From Gammaproteobacteria bacterium BRH_c0 (lineage in GTDB: Bacteria > Pseudomonadota > Gammaproteobacteria > Pseudomonadales > Porticoccaceae), in NCBI GenBank assembly GCA_000961645.1, contig LADM01000024.1:1-64000 (forward strand): a stretch of DNA of 64,000 nt. The letters run 5' to 3'. The notes under the pieces were generated by a model, which saw only the letters and a list, made by a program, of their open reading frames with translations, was not told where the DNA came from and searched no databases. Of the stretch, positions 1-8,321 are shown piece by piece. How positions within the stretch are numbered: the first letter of the stretch is position 1; each line of letters opens with the position of its first letter. The translations under genes were made by a program, and so were the position numbers.

Positions 1-1071
1 GGTGAAGAGCCCACCGCCAAAACCCAGCTGCACCTGGACCGCTGCCTCACCTGCCGCTCCTGCGAAACTACCTGCCCCTCCGGCGTCAACTACCACCGCC
101 TGCTGGATATTGGCCGCGAGGTGGTGGAGCAGAAAGTCCGCCGCCCCCTGGGCCAGCGCCTGCTGCGCGGCGCCCTGCTGGCGGTGATGCCAAGACCTGC
201 CCTGTTCACGCCATTGCTGCGCCTGGGCCAGCTGACCCGGCCTCTGCTGCCCGGCTTTTTGCGGGACAAAGTCCCGTCCCGGCGCAGCACCGACAACCGC
301 CGTCCGACACGCCAACACAGCCGCCGCATGGTGATGCTCGAAGGCTGTGTGCAGCCGGGGATTTCCCCCGGCACCAACGCTGCCACCGCGCGGGTGCTGG
401 ACGCCCTGGGTATCAGCGTGGTGAGAACACCCGCCGCCGGTTGCTGCGGTGCCCTGCGCTTTCATCTCAATGAACAAGACGGAGCGCTGGCCGATATGAA
501 ACGCAATATTGACGCCTGGCAGCCAGCGCTGGATGCGGGCGCTGAAGCAGTGGTAAGTACAGCCTCCGGTTGCGGGGCACATCTAGACTCCTACGGCGAG
601 TTGCTGGCCCGGGATAGCGATTACGCAGAAAAGGCCCAGCTTGTCAGCGCCAAAAACCGCGATATCGCCCAGATCCTGGCCGCTGAAGAGGGGAGTCTCA
701 CCACACTGTTACAGGCCCGCAAGGCTGACAGACCAACGCAGCGCGTGGCCTTTCACTCTCCCTGCACCTTGCAGCACGGCCTGAAAATTCGCGGGCTGGT
801 GGAGCGCCTGCTGGCCGCGGCGGGCTATGAGCTGTTACCCGTGGCGGACAGCCACCTGTGCTGCGGCTCGGCGGGCACCTACTCCATCCTGCAACCGGAC
901 TTGTCGAAACAGCTGCGGGACAACAAACTCGCGGCACTCACTAATCGCCAGCCCGAAGTGATCGCCACCGCCAATATCGGCTGCCAGTCGCATCTGCAAT
1001 CCGGCAGCGACATCCCTGTTCTCCACTGGATAGAACTGATTGATCAGGCGCTGGCCAATCGCACCCACTGA
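1..1071 (+). CDS. glcF: Glycolate oxidase iron-sulfur subunit GlcF (5' end outside window)
   Basis: The reading frame is open from the first base, so the N-terminus lies outside the window; about 356 residues are visible. The visible part begins with the second ferredoxin-like cluster motif, CLTCRSCETTCPSG, followed by two cysteine-rich CCG modules (GCCGALRFH near residue 157 and CCGSAG near residue 288), the arrangement expected for GlcF. In this family the subunit passes electrons from the FAD subunits GlcD/GlcE during oxidation of glycolate to glyoxylate at the membrane. The next gene is malate synthase G, which consumes glyoxylate, and GlcG follows, so this is the end of a glc cluster. 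The partial status is due only to the window edge. Confidence 0.93.
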   Translation, partial: GEEPTAKTQLHLDRCLTCRSCETTCPSGVNYHRLLDIGREVVEQKVRRPLGQRLLRGALLAVMPRPALFTPLLRLGQLTRPLLPGFLRDKVPSRRSTDNRRPTRQHSRRMVMLEGCVQPGISPGTNAATARVLDALGISVVRTPAAGCCGALRFHLNEQDGALADMKRNIDAWQPALDAGAEAVVSTASGCGAHLDSYGELLARDSDYAEKAQLVSAKNRDIAQILAAEEGSLTTLLQARKADRPTQRVAFHSPCTLQHGLKIRGLVERLLAAAGYELLPVADSHLCCGSAGTYSILQPDLSKQLRDNKLAALTNRQPEVIATANIGCQSHLQSGSDIPVLHWIELIDQALANRTH

Positions 1072-1117
1072 GCCAGCGCACTACTGACGAAAAACACAAT
1101 TTACGGAGCAGCACACC

Positions 1118-3289
1118 ATGACAGAACGCACCCCAAGGGCAGGCCTGCAGGTCGCCAGCCAGCTTGCCGACCTGGTTGAGCGAGAAATCCTCCCCGGCAC
1201 CGGCCTTGATACCGACCAGCTGTGGCTGGACTTTGCCCGACTGCTCGCCGATCTCGTGCCCGTCAACCAGGCGCTGCTGGCAAAACGGGACCGTCTGCAA
1301 ACCGAACTAGATCACTGGCACAAGGCCAATCGGGGCGCGGTAGACAGTGAAAACTATCTGAGCTTTCTGCGCGGAATTGGCTACCTGGTTCCCGAAGTAG
1401 AGGACTTCCAGATCAGCACCGACAATGTGGATGCTGAAATTGCCACCCTCGCAGGCCCGCAGCTGGTGGTCCCGGTGATGAATGCCCGCTTTGCCCTCAA
1501 CGCCGCCAATGCCCGCTGGGGCAGCCTTTACGATGCCCTCTATGGCACCGATGCCATCCCGCAAAGCGACGGCGCTGAAAAAGGCAGTGGCTACAACCCG
1601 GTGCGCGGGGCAAAAGTGATCGCCACCGCCAAAGAGTTTCTCGACGGCGCCGCAGCCCTGGCCGGAGGCCAGCGCTGGGAGCAGGTCACGGGCCTTGCCA
1701 TCGACAATGGACAACTGCAGCTCCATACAGGCAACACAATTACCGCCCTTGCGGATAACAACAAACTGGCCGGATACCGTGGCAACCCGGCATCCCCGCA
1801 GGCCGTGCTGCTGGTCAATAACGGTCTGCATGTGGAAATCCGCATCGACCCCAGCCACCCCATTGGCCGCGACGATCCCGCCCATATCTGCGATGTGGTG
1901 CTGGAATCAGCAATCTCCACCATCCAGGACTGCGAAGATTCCATCGCCGCCGTGGATGCCGCCGACAAGGTCGAGGTGTACCGCAACTGGCTGGGGCTGA
2001 TGAAAGGCGACCTCAGCGCTGCTTTCGACAAGGGTGGCAAGGTGATGACCCGCGGCCTCAACCCCGACCGCGACTATCTGGATACCAGCGGTAAACCTTT
2101 TACCCTGCCGGGGCGCAGCCTGCTGCTGGTGCGCAATGTCGGCCACCTGATGACCACCGACGCCATTCTCGATGCCCAGGGCAAGGAAATCCCCGAGGGC
2201 ATCCTCGACGGACTGGTCACCAGCCTGTGCGCCCTGCACGATCTCAACAAGGCAAACGGCCCGCGCAACAGCCGGGCGGGCAGCGTCTATATCGTCAAGC
2301 CCAAGATGCACGGACCGGAGGAAGTGGCCTTTGCCAACACCCTGTTTGACCGTATTGAGGATGTACTGAAGCTGCCGCGCCACACCCTGAAAATCGGCAT
2401 CATGGACGAGGAGCGCCGCACCACCCTCAACCTGAGGGCCTGCATCCACGCCGCCCGGGAGCGGGTGATCTTTATCAATACCGGTTTTCTCGACCGCACC
2501 GGAGACGAAATCCACAGCCTGATGGAGGCGGGTCCTATGGTGCGCAAGGAGGCCATGCGCAAGCAGCGCTGGATCAGCGCCTACGAGGACTGGAACGTGG
2601 ACAACGGCCTCGCCTGCGGCCTGCAGGGCCGCGCCCAGATCGGCAAGGGCATGTGGGCCAAGCCCGACGAAATGGCCGAGATGCTCGCCACCAAGCACAA
2701 CCACCCGCAAGCCGGTGCCAGCTGCGCCTGGGTGCCATCGCCTACCGCCGCCACTCTCCATGCCACCCACTATCACCAGACCAAAGTGAGCGCAGTGCAG
2801 GACAGCCTCAAAGGTCAACACCGCGCCAGCCTCGAAGATCTGGTCATCCTGCCGTTGATGAGGGAGACCAAACCCACCGCAGAGGAGATACAGCAGGAGC
2901 TGGATAACAACGCCCAAGGCATTCTCGGCTATGTGGTGCGCTGGGTCGAACAGGGCATCGGCTGCTCCAAGGTACCGGATATCCACAATGTCGGCCTGAT
3001 GGAAGATCGCGCCACATTGCGCATCTCCAGCCAGCATATCGCCAACTGGCTGCACCACGGCATTTGCAGCGCCGCTCAGGTGGAAGAAACCCTCGCGCGT
3101 ATGGCCGCCGTGGTGGACAAACAAAATGCCGGCGACCCGGCCTACCGCCCCATGGCCACCGACCTCGCCAGTTCCTGTGCCTTCCAGGCCGCCCGCGATC
3201 TGGTATTCAAGGGCCGCGAACAGCCCAGTGGCTATACCGAGCCTTTGTTGCATGGGTGGCGGAGGAAGGCTAAGAGCGTTTTGGTCTGA
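1118..3289 (+). CDS. glcB: Malate synthase G
   Basis: This 723-residue protein has the normal length of malate synthase G, the monomeric enzyme that condenses glyoxylate with acetyl-CoA to give malate. Family segments include [28 protein letters not shown], the acid-rich [13 protein letters not shown] segment and [15 protein letters not shown] near the C-terminal third. The start is preceded by GGAG eight bases upstream. It lies 46 bp after glcF in the same direction, so it is probably co-transcribed and converts the glyoxylate made by glycolate oxidase. The C-terminus overlaps the first arm of an inverted repeat. Confidence 0.96.
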   Translation: MTERTPRAGLQVASQLADLVEREILPGTGLDTDQLWLDFARLLADLVPVNQALLAKRDRLQTELDHWHKANRGAVDSENYLSFLRGIGYLVPEVEDFQISTDNVDAEIATLAGPQLVVPVMNARFALNAANARWGSLYDALYGTDAIPQSDGAEKGSGYNPVRGAKVIATAKEFLDGAAALAGGQRWEQVTGLAIDNGQLQLHTGNTITALADNNKLAGYRGNPASPQAVLLVNNGLHVEIRIDPSHPIGRDDPAHICDVVLESAISTIQDCEDSIAAVDAADKVEVYRNWLGLMKGDLSAAFDKGGKVMTRGLNPDRDYLDTSGKPFTLPGRSLLLVRNVGHLMTTDAILDAQGKEIPEGILDGLVTSLCALHDLNKANGPRNSRAGSVYIVKPKMHGPEEVAFANTLFDRIEDVLKLPRHTLKIGIMDEERRTTLNLRACIHAARERVIFINTGFLDRTGDEIHSLMEAGPMVRKEAMRKQRWISAYEDWNVDNGLACGLQGRAQIGKGMWAKPDEMAEMLATKHNHPQAGASCAWVPSPTAATLHATHYHQTKVSAVQDSLKGQHRASLEDLVILPLMRETKPTAEEIQQELDNNAQGILGYVVRWVEQGIGCSKVPDIHNVGLMEDRATLRISSQHIANWLHHGICSAAQVEETLARMAAVVDKQNAGDPAYRPMATDLASSCAFQAARDLVFKGREQPSGYTEPLLHGWRRKAKSVLV

Positions 3290-3372
3290 AGTCTGACGCG
3301 AAAGCTCAGAGCTTGGCACGATGTTCGATGACCAGTGCTTGGCGTCTGACTTCAGACGTCCGACTTCAGACC
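3283..3372. repeat. Imperfect inverted repeat cluster after glcB
   Basis: GGTCTGAAGTCTGACG at 3283-3298 is nearly repeated in inverted form twice downstream: 3343-3358 (CGTCTGACTTCAGACG, itself a 7-bp hairpin with a 2-base loop) and 3358-3372 (GTCCGACTTCAGACC, 14 of 15 complementary to the first arm). The first arm includes the glcB stop codon. There is no T tract, so it is a poor classical terminator. It looks like a dispersed palindromic element, but only a genome-wide search could show that. Confidence 0.55.
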
Positions 3373-3428
3373 GCCAGCTAAAATCCCATTGTCTGACAAG
3401 ATATCCCAACACCACTACGGAGAAAAAA

Positions 3429-3854
3429 ATGCTCACCATCAAACGTCTTTCCCAATCCGACGCCCAGTTACTGATCGCTGGCGCCCGCGCCAAGGCCACC
3501 GAGATCGGGGTGCCCATGTGTATCGCCATCGTCGATGAATCCGGCAACCTGATCGCCTTCGAGCGCATGGACGGCGGTAAGATCACCAGTATCACCATCG
3601 CCACCGACAAGGCATTTACCGCTGCGGCGGCCCGCAAAGCCACCCATGACTACAACGCCGTTTGCGTTCCCGGCAACCTGGCGTTCGGCATCAACAGCGC
3701 CATCGGCGGACGGCTGATGGTGGTGGGCGGCGGCTTGCCAGTCAGTGTGGACGGTGAAGTGGTGGGCGGTATCGGCCTCAGCTCCGGTACGCCGCAGCAG
3801 GATATGGATTGTGCCCAGGCGGGGATTGATTACTTCTTGAGCCAAATGGCCTGA
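3429..3854 (+). CDS. glcG: GlcG/HbpS-like heme-binding family protein
   Basis: This 141-residue protein belongs to the GlcG/HbpS (DUF336) family. Characteristic segments are CIAIVDESGNLIAFERMDGG, the ATDKAFTAAAARKAT helix and the C-terminal GGIGLSSGTPQQDMDCA. Members are small alpha/beta proteins often found next to glycolate-use genes; some relatives bind heme, but the biochemical role of GlcG is not settled. The ATG at 3429 was chosen because GGAGA lies six bases upstream and the predicted protein then begins at the usual family position (MLTIKRLSQSDA); the longer in-frame extension reads through the repeat cluster. It is probably the last gene of the glc group and is flanked on both sides by inverted repeats. 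Confidence 0.9.
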   Translation: MLTIKRLSQSDAQLLIAGARAKATEIGVPMCIAIVDESGNLIAFERMDGGKITSITIATDKAFTAAAARKATHDYNAVCVPGNLAFGINSAIGGRLMVVGGGLPVSVDGEVVGGIGLSSGTPQQDMDCAQAGIDYFLSQMA

Positions 3855-3865
3855 GTTTCACGTTT

Positions 3866-3956
3866 CACGTAACACGTTGCACGTAAAAGCAGGCTTCCTA
3901 GGAGCATGAGAGCTGGATACGCCATAACAACGCTTTTACGTGCAACGTGTTACGTG
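3866..3956. repeat. 25-bp perfect inverted repeat, ACGT-rich
   Basis: Bases 3866-3890 are perfectly complementary to 3932-3956 (25 bp), separated by a 41-base loop. The match continues imperfectly outward to about 37 bp, because the right flank adds another TTACGTG unit. The motif CACGT / ACGTG recurs several times. It follows the glcG stop. It could end transcription or be a REP-like element, but there is no T run. Confidence 0.7.
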
Positions 3957-4054
3957 TTACGTGCAACGCCCACAAAGTTGCTCCCTCCCCCCCGTGCCAG
4001 TAAAATCCCCGCCTTCTCTTGCGCCGCCCACACAACCCACAGGATTCCCATTCA

Positions 4055-5167
4055 ATGAAAACCTACAAGATCGCCATTCTCGCCGGTGACGGCATCGGCC
4101 CCGAAATCATGCGGGAGGCCATCAAGGTCTTCAAACTGGTCGAGGAGCGCAATGATGTGCGTTTCGAGCTGATGGAGGCGGCATTCGGTGGTCAGGCCTA
4201 CTTTGAAACGGGCCATCCATTCCCTGAAGAGACCAAGGCTATCTGTGACTCCGCAGACGCCATCATCAAGGGCCCCATCGGTCTCAGCCATGAAGAGTCA
4301 CAGAAGATCCCGGTGGATATGCAACCCGAGCGCGGCGCGCTGCTGCCCCTGCGGGCGCGCTACAACACCTACGCCAACTTCCGCCCGGTGTATCTGCCCA
4401 AGGCCATCGCCAGCTTCTCGCCTTTGAAGGCGGAGATCGTCGGTGAAGGCATCGATATGATGATGGTGCGCGAGCTGGTAGGTGGCTTGTACTTCGGCCA
4501 CAAGGAAACCGGCATCAATGAAAACGGCCTGCGCTATGTGAAGGAAACCCTCGAGTACGACGAGGCGCAGATTCGTCAGATCCTCCACGAAGGTTTCAAG
4601 CTCGCCAGCCGCCGCAAGAAGGTGCTGCACAATATCCACAAAAGCAATGTGCTGAAGTCGAGCGTGTTGTGGAACGAGATCGTCGCTGAACTCGCCCCTG
4701 AATACCCGGATGTCAAAGTGATCCACATGCTGGTCGATGCCGCAGCCACTCACCTGTGCCTCAATCCCACCCAGTTTGATGTGATGGTGATGGAGAACAT
4801 GTTCGGCGATATTTTGAGCGACCAGGGCGGCGGCATTCTCGGCTCGCTGGGCCTGATGCCCTCCGCCTGCATGGGGCCGGACAAGGCCTACTACGAACCC
4901 TCCCACGGCTCGGCGCCGGATATCGCCGGCAAGGGTATTGCCAACCCCTATTCCATGATCGGTTCGGTGGCGATGATGCTGGAAATGAGCTTTGGCATGG
5001 AGCAGGAGGCGAAGAATGTGTGGGCTGCCATGCAGGGAGTATTCGCCGACGGCTATTCGACCCCCGACCTGTCGCGGGGCGGCAGCGCCGAACTGATCTC
5101 CACCGCAGCCTTTGGCGACAAGGTGGTTGAAAAGCTGCGCGCCATGCCGTTAGTCTCTGCCGGTTAA
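4055..5167 (+). CDS. Isocitrate/isopropylmalate dehydrogenase family protein (LeuB-like)
   Basis: This 370-residue protein is an NAD(P)-dependent beta-decarboxylating dehydrogenase. It starts with the nucleotide-site strand [12 protein letters not shown] and carries the family motif near the C-terminus ([19 protein letters not shown]) and the metal-binding DILSDQGGG segment. Known members oxidise 3-isopropylmalate, isocitrate, homoisocitrate or tartrate. The substrate loop region ([28 protein letters not shown]) differs from typical enterobacterial LeuB, so the substrate is not certain. The ATG at 4055 is chosen because the protein then starts directly at the first beta strand. It converges on a LeuA-like synthase, which suggests a 2-oxoacid chain-extension role. 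No leuC or leuD is present nearby. Confidence 0.82.
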   Translation: MKTYKIAILAGDGIGPEIMREAIKVFKLVEERNDVRFELMEAAFGGQAYFETGHPFPEETKAICDSADAIIKGPIGLSHEESQKIPVDMQPERGALLPLRARYNTYANFRPVYLPKAIASFSPLKAEIVGEGIDMMMVRELVGGLYFGHKETGINENGLRYVKETLEYDEAQIRQILHEGFKLASRRKKVLHNIHKSNVLKSSVLWNEIVAELAPEYPDVKVIHMLVDAAATHLCLNPTQFDVMVMENMFGDILSDQGGGILGSLGLMPSACMGPDKAYYEPSHGSAPDIAGKGIANPYSMIGSVAMMLEMSFGMEQEAKNVWAAMQGVFADGYSTPDLSRGGSAELISTAAFGDKVVEKLRAMPLVSAG

Positions 5168-5172
5168 TCCCC

Positions 5173-5210
5173 GATTGCAGGCCGGGATACCGGCCTGCAA
5201 TCAGCGTTTT
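5173..5210 (+). terminator. Intrinsic terminator after the isopropylmalate dehydrogenase-like gene
   Basis: A perfect 13-bp stem (GATTGCAGGCCGG at 5173-5185, complement at 5190-5202) closes a GATA loop and begins five bases after the stop codon. The downstream T run (TTTT at 5207-5210) is short but adequate. Confidence 0.85.
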
Positions 5211-5391
5211 GATTCTGCTAGCCGCGCATCCTGTCCTGATCCAGCCTCCTACCCGTTATTACTCCGCCACTATTTCCAGCCGATTGAGCACACCCTGGGG
5301 AACGATAAACGGGGTCCCATATCTGCATCGAGATAGTCACTGGCAAGAAGAAAGGTGCGCAGCGGGGATTAACACCCGCTACGCCCGGGAA

Positions 5392-6936
5392 CTACATAGT
5401 TATTTCATGGAGCTGAATATTGATGATACGCAACGTGGCCAGCACCGCCGCAAATACCTGGTTGGCGTGCACGCCGCGGGTTTTGATCTTTTTGTTAGCG
5501 GCTGTGCGCCAGGTGACAATACATTCTGTCAGAGCGTTGGTGTTGCCGCCCTTGGGAATCTTGACCTCGTAATCCACCAGCTGCGGCAGGGTAATACCCT
5601 TGTCCGTCAGGACCGACTGGATGGCGTTGATAAAGGCATCAAAACCGCCATTGCCCTCACCGGATGCGCTGTGAATCTGGCCCTGTAAATCCACCTTGAT
5701 ATCGACCCGTGAAGACTCGTTGAGCTGACTGTTGATGGTGCAGTCGAGCAGTTTGATGTGCTTGTAATCCTTGCTCTCCATCACATCGGCGATGATAAAG
5801 GGCAGATCGTCGAGGGTGATCTGGTGCTTCGAATCCCCCATCTTGACGATGCGCGCCAGCACTTTGGCCTGATTTTCCGGCGACAGGGTAATTCCCAACG
5901 CCTCCAGATTCTTGATCAGGGAGGCCTTGCCGCTCATCTTGCCCAGGGCATAGCTGCGGGTGCGGGCAAAGCGCTCGGGAGTCAGGCGGCTGACATAGAG
6001 CCCGCCCTTGTGGTCGCCATCGGCGTGGATACCCGCTGTCTGGGTAAAGACATTGCCGCCGACGATGGGAGCATTGTCGGGAATCCATTTGCCGGAGAAA
6101 TTCTCCACCATCTTGCTGACCTTGACGATGCTGCTTTCGTCGATGGACAACTGCATGTTCATCTTGTCGCGCAGCACCACCGCCACTTCCGCCAGGGACA
6201 CATTGCCCGCGCGCTCACCGAGGCAGTTGACAGTGCAGTGGATGGAGGACACCCCGGCCTGCACCGCGGCCATCACATTGGCCACCGCCAAGCCATAATC
6301 GTTGTGGGGATGGAAGTCGAACTGCAAATCCGGGTAGCGGCTGGTCATGTCGCGCAGGCTGTCGTAGACCTCATCCGGCGCCATCACCCCGAGGGTATCT
6401 GGCAGCATGAAGTGGGTGATGCCGATGGCGCGGATGCGATCCATCAGGCCGAAGACATAATCCCGGCTGTCCTTGTAGCCGTTGGACCAGTCCTCAAGGT
6501 AGACATTGACCATAAGGCCCTGGGACAGGGCGTATTCCACCGTTGTACAGATATCGGCTGCGTGGCCTTCGAGGGTGTTGCCCAGCTGTTCACGGCAGTG
6601 TTTCTCGCTGCCCTTGGTCAGCAGGTTGATGACCCGGCCACCGGTGGCCACAATCCAGTCGACGCTGCGTTTGTGATCGACAAAACCCAGCACCTCGATG
6701 CGCCCGTCGAGACCTTCCTGCCTGGCCCATTCATTGATTGCGGTGACGGACTTTTTCTCGCCCTCTGACACACAGGCAGAAGCCACCTCGATGCGATCCA
6801 CATTGAGGGACTTGAGAAGCGCCCGGGCAATGGCGGACTTTTCCTCAGCGGAAAATGATACACCCTGGGTCTGCTCGCCATCGCGCAGGGTGGTGTCCAT
6901 TAACTGGATATGTCGCGGTTCAATCATCAGTGCCAT
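5392..6936 (-). CDS. 2-isopropylmalate/citramalate synthase-like DRE-TIM enzyme (LeuA-like)
   Basis: This roughly 514-residue protein belongs to the DRE-TIM metallolyase family, which condenses acetyl-CoA with a 2-oxoacid. The N-terminal DTTLRDGEQTQGVSF carries the DRE catalytic motif, FDFHPHNDYGLA and NCLGERAGN form the metal/substrate site, and TQTAGIHADGDHKGG follows. The last 130 residues look like the allosteric LeuA regulatory domain. Similar proteins are annotated as alpha-isopropylmalate synthase (type 2) or (R)-citramalate synthase; sequence alone does not decide the substrate. In-frame start choices are TTG at 6942 and ATG at 6936 or 6927, none with a clear ribosome site. It converges with the LeuB-like gene. 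Confidence 0.82.
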   Translation of the reverse strand: MALMIEPRHIQLMDTTLRDGEQTQGVSFSAEEKSAIARALLKSLNVDRIEVASACVSEGEKKSVTAINEWARQEGLDGRIEVLGFVDHKRSVDWIVATGGRVINLLTKGSEKHCREQLGNTLEGHAADICTTVEYALSQGLMVNVYLEDWSNGYKDSRDYVFGLMDRIRAIGITHFMLPDTLGVMAPDEVYDSLRDMTSRYPDLQFDFHPHNDYGLAVANVMAAVQAGVSSIHCTVNCLGERAGNVSLAEVAVVLRDKMNMQLSIDESSIVKVSKMVENFSGKWIPDNAPIVGGNVFTQTAGIHADGDHKGGLYVSRLTPERFARTRSYALGKMSGKASLIKNLEALGITLSPENQAKVLARIVKMGDSKHQITLDDLPFIIADVMESKDYKHIKLLDCTINSQLNESSRVDIKVDLQGQIHSASGEGNGGFDAFINAIQSVLTDKGITLPQLVDYEVKIPKGGNTNALTECIVTWRTAANKKIKTRGVHANQVFAAVLATLRIINIQLHEITM

Positions 6937-7010
6937 TAACAACCATTGAGTGACAGGTGCGTGTGGGAGAGAGGAAGGGAGACAAATCCACTCTAAATCC
7001 TGCGAACGCG

Positions 7011-8321
7011 TTAAAAAAGTGCGCCATTATCCCCTGTAACAGCGCCCGAGTCCATTTGCAGGCCAGGCTCTCGAAGGGGTTCACGCTTACTGCGCAGGGG
7101 ATCACAACCGAACATTGCCCAGAACAGGGGCAACAAATAGGACAGCATCATGGCCGATGGTGTCACAAAAAAATGCTCTCCATCCACCACAAAACCCAGC
7201 TGCATCGGCACCAGCAGGCACAGCCAGAGCTTGCCTTGCGGCTTTGCCAGCAGTCTCCTGAACACCTGCCACAGGCAGGCCAGATAGAGCCCAAGAGCAA
7301 CCACCCCGCCGTACCAGACCGTGTTGAGATAGATACTGTGGTAGTGGTCCTGCATTGTGGCAGCGGACAGATTAGTGGTCGATGCGGACAAGCCAAAACC
7401 CACCAGGCCGTTGAGGGGTGAGTGCAACAACTGGCCAAGACCATTTTGCCAGATGGCAAAGCGATAGGAATTACCGCGCTCGAGACTGTCGAGCACTATC
7501 TGGTACAACTGATCTGAGAGCAGCACCGCCAGCACCACTGCCAGCGCACTGCCCGCCAGCCACCACAACAGCCAGCGTGGCTTTTGCATTGCAATCGCCA
7601 TAACAAACCCCACGATCATCACCAGACAGGCCGCCCGCGACTGCGCCATAACCATCAACAGGGCAAAAGCGCTGGCCGCCAGGTAATAAAACCAGCTGGC
7701 AACACCCCGGGCAGAGAGCGCCATAAAAAAGGCCGCAATAAACAGTATCGCCATCATCCAGCCCACATAAATGCTGATACTGAGAATGCCCCGGGTGTAA
7801 AACAGCCTGCGATCAATGCCGGGAAACTGTTCACTGAGCATGGCAGGCGTACCCGGCCAGGCCAGGGCAATCAGCACCGCTCCCGCCAGCCCGGCAAGAA
7901 TAAAATGGGTCAATATGGCCGGCTCGCGCTGCGCTTGAAAGTGGCAACTCAAAAACACCAGCACCATCAGGGTCAACGCCTGCAAGCCGCGCTGCAGTAT
8001 TTTCCAGTCCTCCTCGCTGGCGCCGTCCCACAACAGTGTCAGGGATAACCAGGCCATCAACAGGACAAACCAGCGCGCCGCATCACTGCCCCATATTGCC
8101 CGCAAATCGACCGGACGAATGACAAACAGCACCGGGATAAACACGGCAATGCGGAACACATTGGCCACCGCTCCGCGGCTGTCGAGGATAAAAGCCAGCC
8201 AGAAAAACGCGGGCAGCAGCAACCAGAGATAGCGCTCGCGCAGATTTGTCCGCCAGGCATGGACTGTAGTGGTCAGGGTCACAGCTGATGTTTTCCAGAC
8301 AGCGCGATCACTGCTGCACAC
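7011..8321 (-). CDS. O-antigen ligase / Wzy-like polytopic membrane protein
   Basis: About 436 residues, almost entirely hydrophobic, with at least ten predicted membrane segments. A large polar loop carries RFAIWQNGLGQLLHSPLNG followed by VGFG and a DHYHSIYLNT segment. This resembles the Wzy_C loop (R...W...SP..G.G..H) of WaaL ligases and Wzy polymerases, which join polysaccharide chains to lipid A-core or to each other in the periplasm. The start is uncertain: the longest frame uses GTG at 8321 and overlaps the upstream dehydratase gene by 14 bases, which would imply translational coupling. It lies downstream of a nucleotide-sugar dehydratase, consistent with surface polysaccharide assembly. 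Ligase and polymerase cannot be told apart from sequence alone. Confidence 0.78.
   Translation of the reverse strand: MCSSDRAVWKTSAVTLTTTVHAWRTNLRERYLWLLLPAFFWLAFILDSRGAVANVFRIAVFIPVLFVIRPVDLRAIWGSDAARWFVLLMAWLSLTLLWDGASEEDWKILQRGLQALTLMVLVFLSCHFQAQREPAILTHFILAGLAGAVLIALAWPGTPAMLSEQFPGIDRRLFYTRGILSISIYVGWMMAILFIAAFFMALSARGVASWFYYLAASAFALLMVMAQSRAACLVMIVGFVMAIAMQKPRWLLWWLAGSALAVVLAVLLSDQLYQIVLDSLERGNSYRFAIWQNGLGQLLHSPLNGLVGFGLSASTTNLSAATMQDHYHSIYLNTVWYGGVVALGLYLACLWQVFRRLLAKPQGKLWLCLLVPMQLGFVVDGEHFFVTPSAMMLSYLLPLFWAMFGCDPLRSKREPLREPGLQMDSGAVTGDNGALF

Noticed and set aside
1907-3643. Open frame of 578 codons on the minus strand across glcB and glcG
   Set aside because: It is a shadow of malate synthase; the translation has no recognisable motif and crosses the repeat cluster.
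5758-6768. Open frame of 336 codons on the plus strand opposite the LeuA-like gene
   Set aside because: It is a mirror of the conserved synthase, His/Val-rich and without any family pattern.
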